From Nymphaea colorata (taxonomy: Eukaryota; Streptophyta; Magnoliopsida; Nymphaeales; Nymphaeaceae), in assembly GCF_008831285.2 (NCBI RefSeq), contig NC_045142.1:8534713-8598712 (forward strand): a stretch of 64,000 nucleotides of DNA, given 5' to 3'. A program made the translations under genes and the position numbers. The stretch's first letter is position 1. The number at the start of each line of letters is the position of its first letter. This document shows, one piece after another, positions 44,643 through 55,974 of this stretch. Below the pieces are notes generated by a model. The model ran no database searches. It was given only the letters and a program-made list of their open reading frames with translations, and was not told the DNA's origin.

Positions 44643-47584
44643 GGAAATGCATATATAGGAAAATTGAACGGTGACTAGCTTTTTAGAATGACCCAGCCAT
44701 TTAATCTTCACCGTCCAATACAACATGATGGACGGTTAAAAGAAAAATAAGGAAAAAAAGATGAAGGCTTTGCTCTGACCTGAATCACTTCATAAGCCTC
44801 AGCAATTCCATTCAAAAGCTTTAGCAATTCAAAGTTGGGAGTGCTTCGACTCAAGGACATCAAGAATAGGCGGGTCAGGAGCCAGAGGAGAGAGACAACC
44901 AAGATATTTTCTTTTTGTGTCGGTAAAAAAAAAAACATGTGTTTTTGGACCATTACCTGATAAAATGATCTTTTCAGCATCGGTATAAATGATCTTTCCC
45001 TTGCGTTCGGCTATACGGTCGGAATAAAAATCAATAGATTTTTTCGTCATCTAATATTAGTTTACATTTTTTTCTCTTTGTTTTCCTCTCAACCATCCAT
45101 CTACTTTAGATGGACGCCCTTGATTAAATGGCTGGGTGACCCTATATAACCAGAATCATCGTTCTCTCTCTCTCTTTCTCTCTCTCTCTTATATATATAT
45201 ATATAAATATAAGGAATAAAACCTACAGCGACATACGTATTTTCAGATTATAATAGTAGGAGGAGGAGGAGTAGAGTGAGAGTGTGAGTGTGAATATATA
45301 TCACATGCAACATCAAAAGCATGAGGGAAAATAAAATCTGTATTAGCCGGAAGAAGAAGAAATGAAAAGCTACTCCAGAATGGCAAAACAAGAAGAAGAA
45401 AAAAAAAACTGTCAAAAAGAGGAAGAAGAAGAAAAAGGGAAAAACTGAGGGAAAGGTGTCCGTTTTGGGCACCTAGGTAAGCCAAGGCGCAGGCTTAAGC
45501 ACACCTTCTACAACTTAGCATACAAATTCATATACATAAACGTATCTACGTATTCACTCATAAAATATGATTTATCTTGCCACCAGCATGAGACACCGAA
45601 AGTTTACTAGCCAGTGTAGGCCACTATATAAATACAGCATAACCCAGAATACAGCCGAAGCTCCATCCATGCCCCTGCTGATATTTCTTTATTTTCATTG
45701 AGAAATAGGAAGGGGGCAGGAAATCTTTTATTATTCAAAAGATTATTCTATTAAAATTTAAAATAGTATTCAAATATAGAAAACGTACTGAAAATGTTGA
45801 AACAGTGTGATTACGACATGTATCAGTGCATCGTAGTGTTTCCAGTTGCTTCACTCGGGATGTGGTCAAAATAGCGTGTGCTGAGATGACTGAAGTATGT
45901 GCTCCTTGGGTATCAAGAATGACTTGACAAGCGCCATTAGCTAGGGGACTCAAACACCTCACAAGCATCCTAAGATCATGAGGGCTTCTGACATTCTGGC
46001 CAGTGTTATCAGAGACATAAAAACGCTATAGGAGCACCAAAGAAATCAGCCAAATACGAAATCAGTTAGCAGATTTGAACTGTTACGTATCGTAAGTTTT
46101 CTCCACATGGAATCTAGGAAATTGCAAGCTCCCCAGTTCGAAAGCAACCAGGAAAACAGCTAATTTTAAATGATTAAGTTCAACTAAAGAAGGCAAATAT
46201 ATCAATCCTTTGGAAGGCCTAAAGCAGAGTCTAAAGAGTCAGATCAAGCGAAGATACCAATATTGCATTCTTACCAGATTCAATTTGGATAAACCCTTTA
46301 CAGGTTGTGAACTCTCGTGTGCCAGACTCCAGGAAATTTTTTCCAACTCTGATTCCAGTTCTGCCTCAAGATCCCGCATTTCAAGAGTCCTCTGAGGCGA
46401 CTCTTCTGTAACAACACTGCTTGCATAATCACCACTTCCATCTTGGGCTGGAGTAGAAGCAATACCCGGATCCAGATATTTCTCTTCTTCATGAAATTCC
46501 TCATGCATCATATGCTTTTCTGTGGCCAAACCTTCTGCCTTGCAAGGAATTACCGCACATTCAAAACTTTCTTCCTTGCAAGGAATTACCGGACATTTAC
46601 CACTTAATGGGTTCGAGCTTCGCATAGATTTTCTGGTATGGAGCTCTGTTTTCAATTCATGTATGAGTTTTCCGGTCTCGTCCAAAGCAACACTTAGTTT
46701 ATCCATTTCATGTTTCCCCACAGAAGCCATAAGCATGGCCCCCATGCTAATCCCCCAACTGAAAAGATGATCCTCTGCACATGCATATTAAGACCAAGTA
46801 AAGAAATCAGCATTAAGGTGAAAACCAAAAAAAAATATTCTGAATTTGCAAACAGCAAGTGCGAACTGAAAAGCAGCTCTGTAGTACTCGGGTTATCTGT
46901 TATCTAGAACTATATTCTTAAGAGTAAACTACCAACTCTTATGAACTGACTGGAGAAGCTCATCATATCAGTCAACATTTACTTCTACTTGCATGCACAA
47001 CATAAAATTGTACTCTTCTTTTTACTGATCCAAATCAAATAATTGTTTTAGGCAGTCCTTTTCAATTTCCAAGATGGGCATTGGAATAAACAAATGCCTC
47101 CTGCAATAACCACATTACGACAGAACGTACCTTGGGAAAAGGATGAACTGCTAACCAGGCCGGGATCACGGCGCTCCCTCCCCAAACATCCCTTACTGTG
47201 CTTCTGCTTCTTCAAACGCAGAGACATCCTCTTCCTCTTTGGCGCTCCACTTCTTCGTCTCCCCGGCCCAGATCTTGCAGCCGCATGCCCTGTTCTAGTC
47301 GAACCGACACGGACGCTCGAAAATCTGAAAACCCCATCATCGGTCTCGGCTTTCTTCGACCTATGGACGTCGAGAGTATCCAAACCGTGGTGATCCTTAT
47401 GGGGTTGAATAACCTCGCAGGAAGACTGGGGAGGAAGATCCTGAACGTCCGAGTCAGAAATGTCATCGGAGAGTTGTTGGTGGCGTCTCAGATCATGTGT
47501 CCGGGAATCTGTAAAGGCGTCTATGATGCGTTTTGCGAAGTACCCAGTAGTCGCTGCAGCGGCTACCAACAGGAACTGCGACAT
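40583..47584 (-). CDS. POLAR-like protein (asymmetric-division polarity scaffold family)
   Basis: Model of four exons on the minus strand: 47584-47131, 46774-46302, 41397-41157 and 40755-40583, all with GT/AG borders and matching phases, 446 residues. Exon 1 starts with a short hydrophobic segment (MSQFLLVAAAATTGYFAKR) and a basic stretch (RRRSGAPKRKRMSLRLKKQK). The junction of exons 1 and 2 gives EDHLFSWGISMGAMLMASVG, then HEMDKLSVALDETGKLIHEL and LEAELESELEKISW, which are hallmarks of POLAR and POLAR-like proteins. In Arabidopsis, POLAR localises to the cell cortex in the stomatal lineage and scaffolds GSK3 kinases. Exon 3 (HRHGISILDLEHELRNLSMEHQE) fits the family's later coiled coil. Exon 4 is not conserved as far as I recall. 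Exons 1-2 are firm; 3-4 lie beyond a 4.9-kb intron and are tentative. Confidence 0.6.
44581..44642. repeat. (AC)n/(AT)n microsatellites in POLAR-like intron 2
   Basis: A CA run (about 44580-44598) and an AT run (about 44616-44642), separated by AT-rich sequence. Confidence 0.9.
44686..45143. mobile_element. Possible TIR element in POLAR-like intron 2
   Basis: The ends are imperfect inverted repeats: ACCCAGCCATTTAATC then GTCCA at 44691-44716, and the reverse complement of the same motif (TGGAC...GATTAAATGGCTGGGT) at 45111-45138. The interior has a 73-codon frame on the minus strand (44829-45050) with no recognisable domain. No convincing target-site duplication, so the borders are uncertain. 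Confidence 0.4.
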
Positions 47585-48624
47585 TTCCGACTACTCTTGT
47601 TAAACTTGCCAGAAATTGCCCACTTGGCTGTTCGCAGGAAGAAAAAAAAAATCTGTGATCAAACTCAACCAGATCCAGAGAGAGGGAGGAAGGGAGGATG
47701 CCGACGGTTGAGCTGCATTTATGTTGAGATTTGAGAAAGAAGCAGCTACTAGCACCTTAATTTTGAAATAGTTTTCGAGATTTGCCGCTAAAACCAGTCG
47801 AAAGGGAAATTCCTCCCTCTTCCCTTCAGTGGGACCGGAGCCAACGTACTGAAACGCATCAGACAGATCGTGGGTTCGTCCATGCACCACGTGTTCCTTG
47901 GCCGGCGTACCACGTTCGTGTTTGAAGGAGCCCAGTTCGATCCAAAAGCTCAGCTTCTTCAACGGCGCCGTAGGAGCTCAAGACGATAAGTTCCCGCGTG
48001 AAAAGTACATCTCTTTCCAACCACTCCGAGTTGGAGACCTACAGCGATAGACTAACTTGTTCAGTTGTTCTACATAAAATTGCCGCCACAGCAGTGTGAA
48101 ATTTTAAGGCCGCAGTTCAATTCTGCATATCAACCGCCCAAGCAAACGAAGGACGAGCGCCTGCACGTGTTCCAACCATCGTTGGCAAACCCGGTCCAAC
48201 TGGGGAATTGTTCGAGTCAACTGAGTGCTGCAGTACCGTGAAAGTATTTTAGTATTATTATTATTATTAATTTATTATATATATAACAAAATAAGTACAT
48301 TATTATTAGAATTTAGTTATTAATGTATATAACATACTTGAATAATTATATTGCATAAGTAATTTAGTAATAGAACATTTTAATTGGGCTCCAGTGTGAG
48401 TCGGAGCTGCACCCTTGTCCGGTGCACACCCGACTCGATGCGACTCAAGTGTGGCAGTAAAATAGAAGAGTCTGGGTAACTTAACTTGTACATTTGATTT
48501 TCAAAAGACTCAGGTTTACCTCGCTCGTTTCGATCGCCAAGTGAGTTCGGATCGGGTCAGAATCTAGACTGAGAGGACGATCATGACCCTCAAAGATATG
48601 ATCAAAGTTTGCTTCCTAATCCTA
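47585..48624. other. Upstream region of the POLAR-like gene
   Basis: Probable promoter of the minus-strand gene. No further exon or clear TATA box was fixed. ATT-rich low-complexity sequence lies at 48250-48310. Confidence 0.4.
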
Positions 48625-49260
48625 ATGTACAAAAATAGCTATCGCTTTAACATTGGGATGGCACCGCAGGAAGCATTAACAGGAGAATGGACGATCCCCT
48701 GGTATGGCAACATTGGATAGCTCAGGTTCATATGATTTGGGAGAAGTTCATTGCAACTTAGAGTCGGCAAAAGTAATATGATGATCATAGGCGCAAACCA
48801 TTGTCCTTTGAGGTGGGAGAACATGTTTCTTGTGTGTTTCACTGACTAATGGACTATTTTGATTTGGGGAGAAAGAGAAGCTCGGCCCGAGGTACACTGG
48901 CTCTTCTGAGAATTTAGAGATGATAGTCGAGATTGTCTACTGCTTAACATTGTCACCTTGTTATGCTGATGTATGACATTCCACATATCAATGCTCAGAT
49001 GGTATGTACTAGATCCCAGCCACATAATCAACCATGAGTAGTTGGAGTTGGAGGTGCAGAATTATCTCTCCTACAAGAAAAACCATTGATGATTGTAGAT
49101 GAGGAGAAGTGTGTTTTGCAGATAAAGACTATTTATATTATCAAGCTGGAGTGGCAGCACCACACAGGGTGTACATGGGAACCCAAAGTAGATATGCAAA
49201 CAAGATATCCTCAGTTGTTTGCACAACCTTATGAAATTTCAAGGACAAAATTTTCTTAAA
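48625..49260 (+). pseudogene. Decayed Ty3/gypsy integrase C-terminus and chromodomain
   Basis: Motifs of a Del/Tekay-type chromovirus end in shifting frames: NSYRFNIGMAP, a PLSFEVGEHVF stretch, GLF.FGEKGKLGPRYTG-like residues, YADVHDIPHIS-like and MLRWYVLDPSHIINHE residues, NYLSYKKNPLMI, then IIKLEWQHHTGCTWEPKVDM and RYPQLF. Several stops are present (for example after NIG and before SLT). Upstream pol is missing. It is unrelated to elements A and B. Confidence 0.75.
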
Positions 49261-52200
49261 GGGTAGGAATGCAACATCCCAGACTATAGGTATGTTCAGA
49301 ATCAGTTTATTCACTTTCTTGAGATGATTTCTGTAATTTAAATGTGTATGTACGCTATTTTCTCATGGTTTGATGACTTCATGTGAGATCGATATGTTGG
49401 GTAGAGTTCATTTCCAGCTCTCCAACGACACTAAATGAGTTAAAGTCGAACAAAGAATGATAGAAAATCATTCGCTTGAAACTTGAGTTGTTTAGAGAAT
49501 TCTACAAAGTCTAGACACAATTTTAGTAAATTAGTGAGCAGCTTAATTGATACTAGCGAGCACTCTAATGGAATTCAGAAGTAAGCTCAGAGGTATATTA
49601 GTAATTTGCTAATCGGGCAGGATTAGAACTCACTTAATAATGGTTTAAACTTTAAATAATGATTAACCTTAACTTTAAATAATGATTAACCTTAACTGAT
49701 AAGAGATTAATTCTAATTAATATTAATTAACCTTGAGTTTAAGGGAAAATTTCTTAAACGTATTGGTTTTCCTTAAGAGAAGAAGTTCACAAAGGGGGAG
49801 GTTAAGTAAAGCCAACCCCTTCCCTTATGGTGAAGAGAGAGACAGAGAGAGAGGAAGAAGAGAAGGGGGAGAAAGAGAAGCCATTCATGTAGTCAGAAAG
49901 GTTGTTCAACAAATTAGGGGATGTCTGGCATAGACCAGAACTAGGCAAAACACAAGTATGGCTTCTTCTGGGGGTTTTTCGATCAAAAATTTGCATTTTG
50001 ATTAAATTTAGGTTTGTAGAATGTATGGTTTCGCACCAAATTTTAGTATCAGTCTATTTTTCTTGTTCTACATATTGGTATATATGATTTGGTGAAAATA
50101 GCTTGGTTTACGCATTCATAGGGAGCCCAAAACCTCAAGTTTACTCAGGGGCTATTTGAGGTCATTTTGGCGCATAACAGAGCACCACCAAGACTTACAC
50201 AGTTACAGAATGAATTGGGCTAAAAAGCCCAGTTGAATTTCATTTTGTACAGCCGGAATTGGCCATGGCTGATGGCCTTCCTTGGCTAGCCGGCACTAGC
50301 CGGAGGTAGCCAACTTGGCTAGACCATGGCCAGCTTAGGTCGTCCATAGCTTGGTTTGATGCATTATTGACTTTTATGTTTACTAGTATGTGCATACTTG
50401 CTCACCTGAAAACATTTGTGACGTGCCAGATGTGCATTTTGACTATCGTGCCTTCACCCATGAATTAAAAAATTCAGGTGAACGAACAACCTTACACAGG
50501 CACTATTCTTCCTGATGGGTGTACTTTAGCCCTAGGGTATGATGTTAGGAGGCACACCGCCGATTTCCCTTTGATGTTGGGAGGAAGTTGAGTTTTCTTG
50601 TTTCCACTGCTTGCAAGCTGTTGATTGATTCAAACATATACCAAGTAGCATCATATGGTGTGTTGATATTGGGTTGTGAGCCTAAACATGAGACAGACAC
50701 AGATCAACGGCCAAAAGCTGGTTTGCAATGAATAGACTTTATTGACTAGGCGTCAGCCGAGCCCATTGTAAAAGAGGCATGAGGCTTGGACATTCTACTG
50801 AGGAATGCATCATCATTCAGTGATTAGGACTTTCTGTGTAGGTAAGCATGCAGTTATCACAGCATGTTATGTATGGTGATTACTTTGTTGTACAAATAGG
50901 CTACATTGTGCGTTGACACATTTATGTTATTCGAGTTTTATGGTGTGCTTGCATTATACATTGCAAGCCCTTGGGATAGGCCATATTTTGAGTTTATTTC
51001 TAACATGTTTGATGTTTTGTGTTCTAAATGTTCACTTAGCATAGGGCAGCGCTTATGGATCGTGATGTTGTCAGGTAGAGGGTTATTACTAGGCACTGTG
51101 ATTGACATTATTCATCCCCCCATTGTTTGTTGTTGGTTTGTTGTGCGTGTGTGTGTTTTGAGTTTGCCCACCAAAATATATGTGTTGCGTGTTATTTATG
51201 ATGTGCATTCACTGACGTGCTGCTGTGATAGAGCAATACATATTATTTTAGGACAAGTCGAGCTATGCACTATGTATGATTCACATTTACTCAAGCATAA
51301 GTTGTGAATAGAGTCATCACAATAAACCTTGTGTCACAGAATACATGTTTATGTAGTACATCTTTAAATGATACCAAAAGATAACTATTTCAAGAGCGGT
51401 CAGGTTGGTGAATGTTGTCTTGCTTCTTCAAGAGAACAGGTTGATTTGAAGCCACTTCTTGTTTGTGAAGATAGCTGCTTGTTGCATACTTTTTCTTTCT
51501 ATATTTTCATGTGGCAAGAAAAATCACTTCGCCCTAAGGTTCAAAATAAATTGGTCTAACTTATATTTTGAGTGAGAAATATGTCGAGCAGGTGAAATGT
51601 AAAAAATATTAAAGCCTCCTCACTTCAACAAATTTCAAAGCCAAAGGAAGGAGCAATGTAGAATAATTTAATATTTTTGCAAATAATCGGTTCTACTGTG
51701 TTATTTGTCATACATGAACGAAAAAAGGTGACCACATTAACAACTTTTCAAAATAAAAAGGAAAAAGGTTCACAGCTGCTGTTAAATCCATGTCTTTGGA
51801 CCATCTTGTAGGGGCACTTAACTTTTTCGGGACAAGGGGTTGGTTCACTTTTGGACATGAGTGTATTCACTTCAACTTTCCCAAATAATAGTTCCTACCT
51901 TCATGATTTGGGTGCATTCTATTAAAAAAGTAAATTTATTTTCAAATGCATTGGAACCTTTTCCTTCCATATATTTCAATTGTAACATTACTTATGATGA
52001 TATTAAAAAACTTAAAACTTGAGACTTTTAATAGGGATAATAGATAAAGAATTTTAGACCTATTTAATGAAAAAAAAAAAAACAACAGAATGCAGATTGA
52101 TTTTTGAAATTAAAATCAAAAGTGATGATGACAATACAACCACTAGGTTCCAATTGGTTGCTAAAAGGAGCCCTCGAAAACATGGCGTCTTATTGCCATC

Positions 52201-52384
52201 ACATCTAGGAAACCCAACATAATCCAAATAAATGTTAAAAATGTTTTCTAAATGAAAATCAAAATGAAGTTTACATAAATGTCTTCTTAGGTAATGATGT
52301 TGTAAAAGAAAGATTTTTTTTCATATATGGACAACTTTTTTCATATATGAACAACTCTTTATTGTCTAAAACAAGCATCCAAAG
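49261..52384. other. Repeat-derived intergenic, probable chromovirus LTR at its start
   Basis: Just after the decayed integrase, AAAGGGTAGGAA (polypurine-like) precedes TGCAACATCCCAGAC at 49270, which looks like the start of a Ty3 LTR. I could not find the LTR end. The rest is AT-rich with a purine-rich patch (49830-49880) and no gene with recognisable motifs. Confidence 0.4.
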
Positions 52385-52560
52385 AATGGCATGATACATT
52401 TTGTAATGCTGTATTGAAATGTGGTTTTAACTATTGATTACCGATGCTGCCTCGTTTGTAGAAAAAAAAAATTATATTGTTTTATTATTACACGTTGACA
52501 ACATGCTAATTGCAAGAGATCATGTTGAAGACATAAAAACAATTGATCCATTTTAAAAAT
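52385..52560 (+). pseudogene. Fragment of copia reverse transcriptase
   Basis: EWHDTFCNAVLKCGFNY, a stop, and after a short gap YIVLLLHVDNMLIARDHVE, which matches the copia RT region around its YVDD box (here HVDN). Short and broken by stops. Weak traces may extend left to about 52140. Confidence 0.7.
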
Positions 52561-54656
52561 AAAGAAAAATAACTACACTAAACTAAACTTGTTATGTAAA
52601 CAGTGGACAAAACTAAAATAGCTACCAATTGATGTGGGGCTCTTGAACTCGTGGAACTAAAATGAGGATTGATGATCTATCGTTGGCTCATTTATATATC
52701 TAAGCATTAACAGGCCAAATAATGCATCTGTTTGTAGTGGAATGTTGCTACTAACTTTCAACATGCTCTCCCGCCAGCTTTCTTAGATTGATCGTCATTT
52801 TCGCTTCTTGAAATTAGCGAGCTACACCCACTTTAATTAGGGGTAACCGAAATAATGATTCTTTTGCTGCTGTTTTTTTGTGTGTTATCAAGAGAACCAT
52901 TATATCCTAGCTAGAGATGTAAAATAGCAAGCAATGTCACTTTCATCCCGCCGAGAAAGAATGTGGAGCTAAATACTTAGAAATGACAATTGAGATTTTG
53001 TTTGGTTTAGACAATTACTGCGTGTAGAGATTTCAGTTGAAAGAGCCAATCAACTTGTGTTGCAACAAACAAAATGCTATTCATACTCCTCACAATCACG
53101 TGTATATGAAACATATAAAGTTGAAGTGTCACCACATCAAAGAACAATATTTAATAAAGCCGTCGACCTCCCTAATTGCATAGATAGAATACTAGTTTGT
53201 AGATTTATTCGGCCCTTAGTTCCCCTAAATTCCACAATACTATAGCTTCTGTTTAGTGCTTTAGACTACTTTACAAGACAAGCTTCTGATCCCTCATGAC
53301 GTATATAACTCTTTGTATTGAGGCTTCCGTCTTGCTGATTATGGAGTACTATTAACAACAATTTGTAAACAAATTAAAGCCCCATCAGTAGTGAGAAAAG
53401 TGTAAAGATACCGTTAGAGTTCTCAAACAAGCTTTAACTCCAGATTCTCTAGAAAGTCTAGAAAATTCTAAAACTCGACCCATTCAGGAGTCCAACGACT
53501 ACAGAGGATACCCATTGCGTCAAAGAATTACAACCCTGTATTTCCTAGCTCTGCCGAAGGAACTCTGCGGCAAGTATTCGAGTTAGAATAGGAGTCGCTG
53601 ACCTTTTAGCTCCTGAAACTAGAACTTCAGACGCTTCGCTAGAGCTTATTGCTCGTGGCTTGAAAGACGTGTACCATAAGCTCCAGCGACAATGTGGTTC
53701 AATGGGATGAGAAATGGTGGATTTACTGATAATTGAATTGTAACAATGTCTTTTAACAGGTTAGGACTAGGTGTCGGTTTCTCTCCAAACTAAGAGCAAC
53801 TCTTGTTTCATAATATCAGGAACGTGGTCTAAAGTGGGAAGGCGGACAGGCTTCCGCAGAGCCTTTGCCAGATGTTCATGTTGTGTTGTAACACCCTTGT
53901 CAGGTGATTCTACATATTCTGTTTATTCCCTTAATAAGGGGGACGGGACCCTCTGCTCCAGCAGACATTGACTGCTGCCAAATAATTACATTGTAAAGAA
54001 GGGACGATCATAAATTTCAAGCTCGTTGTATCCCCCATCAATTTAGTACCATCCAAAATGAGGTAATTTTTTAACTTTCCTGTCAAAAACTGAAGCATCA
54101 GTTATATCCATTCAAAAAAAAAAACCAATCAGGATTTAGTCCATAAGACATGCACTGGTACATAATAAAAAAAATCAGAAAATATTGGATAATGATAGCA
54201 AGAAAGAAGCCTCCAGCTTCATTTATCTCCTTGTGTAAGCTCATTACCTCTTCAACCACTTCAGCAACCTACTTGCTTCCTAACTCAGCATCACAATAGT
54301 GTAATGATGTTAGCTTCATCCAACAAAACCCGAGTTTTGATCTCAGAACCATGTATCTAGTAACACCTAATGGAAACATCGACAACAACATGATATCACT
54401 CTGCTACCGTAAATGTGGGAGCATGGCGCAGGTAAAGGTGCCGACTGGCATGAAGAAAATGCAATTGTCTCCACTCCCTGTTCAGCAGCTAGGGTGTTAA
54501 AGGAAACCTCCATCACTTGGCAATGAATGCAATTCCTTTTCTCAAATTACGTTATAACTTAGGAGGTACAAACGAGACTTGAGAATAAAAGAACCACTAC
54601 ACCAAGTAGCAGCTTATTCTGCTTGCAAACAGTTTGTTTTCATACCTCAGGCTCGT
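52561..54656. other. Intergenic, no gene seen
   Basis: AT-rich sequence with no supported coding region. The part at 53440-53960 is GC-richer and may be an old insertion, but no family was recognised. Confidence 0.5.
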
Positions 54657-54758
54657 GCAGAATATTGGCCTTGGTGGGATCATCAAAACTGCAGAATATT
54701 GGCCTTGGCGGGATCATCAAAACTGCAGAATATTGGCCTTGGCGAGACCATCAAAAGT
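54657..54758 (+). repeat. Three 34-bp tandem repeats downstream of SIZ1
   Basis: Units at 54657, 54691 and 54725 begin GCAGAATATTGGCCTTGG and end CATCAAAA, with one to three differences. They lie about 600 bp downstream of the SIZ1 stop, on its 3' side. Confidence 0.92.
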
Positions 54759-55341
54759 TCACAGTGCTAGATATAAAAGCAGAAAATTTTTTGCTGCAAC
54801 CTCACGGTTAAGAATGACAAGAATTGGTATTGATCCCTTTGTTGTACAAATTGTACAGATATCATACATAAGGCATCCTTTTCTGGCTTGCACCAAGAAC
54901 ACCATCTATACATCTCGTTTCGCTTTTCTAGGTTTTACTATACAAGTCAATGCAATATAAGCCAGGTCCCGAGAGAATGATAGAAAGAGATCTACCTGGT
55001 TGACAAAAAGCAGGTAGAATAAAAAAAAAATCTGATATAATTTCTTACCAAAATAAGCTGATAATGCCATCACGTTAAGCTCACCAGTAGTAAAACACCC
55101 ATGATCTGAATGAGTGCTGGCAAAGCAGATCTCAGTACGATCCTTCAATGAAAGTGTGACAAATTCCTGTCATCACAAGATCCCAACTTATAACAATTAA
55201 TAAGCTTCAGTAGCTACAGAAGCTGAAGGGAAAAAAAAAAAAAGAAAAGAAAGGGTCGTCACCATCAATACATGCTGCACACGGATTGGGCCAGCACCAC
55301 CGATCAGAAGCGGCAAGGTTCATGAAAAAGAGGTTAGCAGT

Positions 55342-55810
55342 CTACTCAGAATCAGTATCTATTGAAAGATACAACCTTCTTCTAACAGAACGTTGGTGCT
55401 GCTGTGGGGAAAAAGGACTCTCAGATCTCTGAGTGTCTGCCGGTGCTTTCTCCTCATTCATGCTTAGAAACATAGTAGCTGCATCAACAGCACCTCGTCA
55501 ATAGACAATCTAATACCTGAACTCACATCCAGCAAACATCAGCTAAACAGTGTGGGAGCTGGCTGCTTTGGAGACCATCCATTGAGAAAGCATCTTAGCT
55601 GAGAACTTATATAAAATTATAAATAAATAAAAATATAAACATAAACATAGGGGAATTGAAATCAGCCGGCTACCAGATGACAAAATATTGAAAACCCTCA
55701 CTGAAAAGCACCCTGCCACAGGAGCATTAGCAATGATTTATCGTGTTTTTAGTAATTTTTAACATTACATTTCAATATTTATCCATCTCGCAGCTGGCTG
55801 ATTCAATGTT

Positions 55811-55845
<35 letters not shown>

Positions 55846-55934
55846 GAAAAGCAGAAATCCTCGGGTCATCTGTCCATCTGGATGTCTCACACGCAGCCTG
55901 ATGGAGACATTTAGATGGATGGAGGAATCCAATG

Positions 55935-55974
<40 letters not shown>

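Noticed and set aside
45243-45485. Minus-strand frame rich in Phe/Leu/Ser
   Set aside because: Arises from a GAA/AAG purine-rich low-complexity tract, not from a gene.
45735-45968. Possible further POLAR-like exon (ANGACQVILDTQGAHTS)
   Set aside because: No family motif, and no splice border that keeps the phase between exons 2 and 3. It may be unrelated intronic sequence.
50906-51307. 133-codon frame rich in Cys/Val
   Set aside because: No domain, no splice context, and located in repeat-derived sequence. It is most likely a chance frame.
54579-54811. Overlapping frames with repeated WPWWDHQNC-like units
   Set aside because: Produced by translating the 34-bp tandem repeat in several frames.
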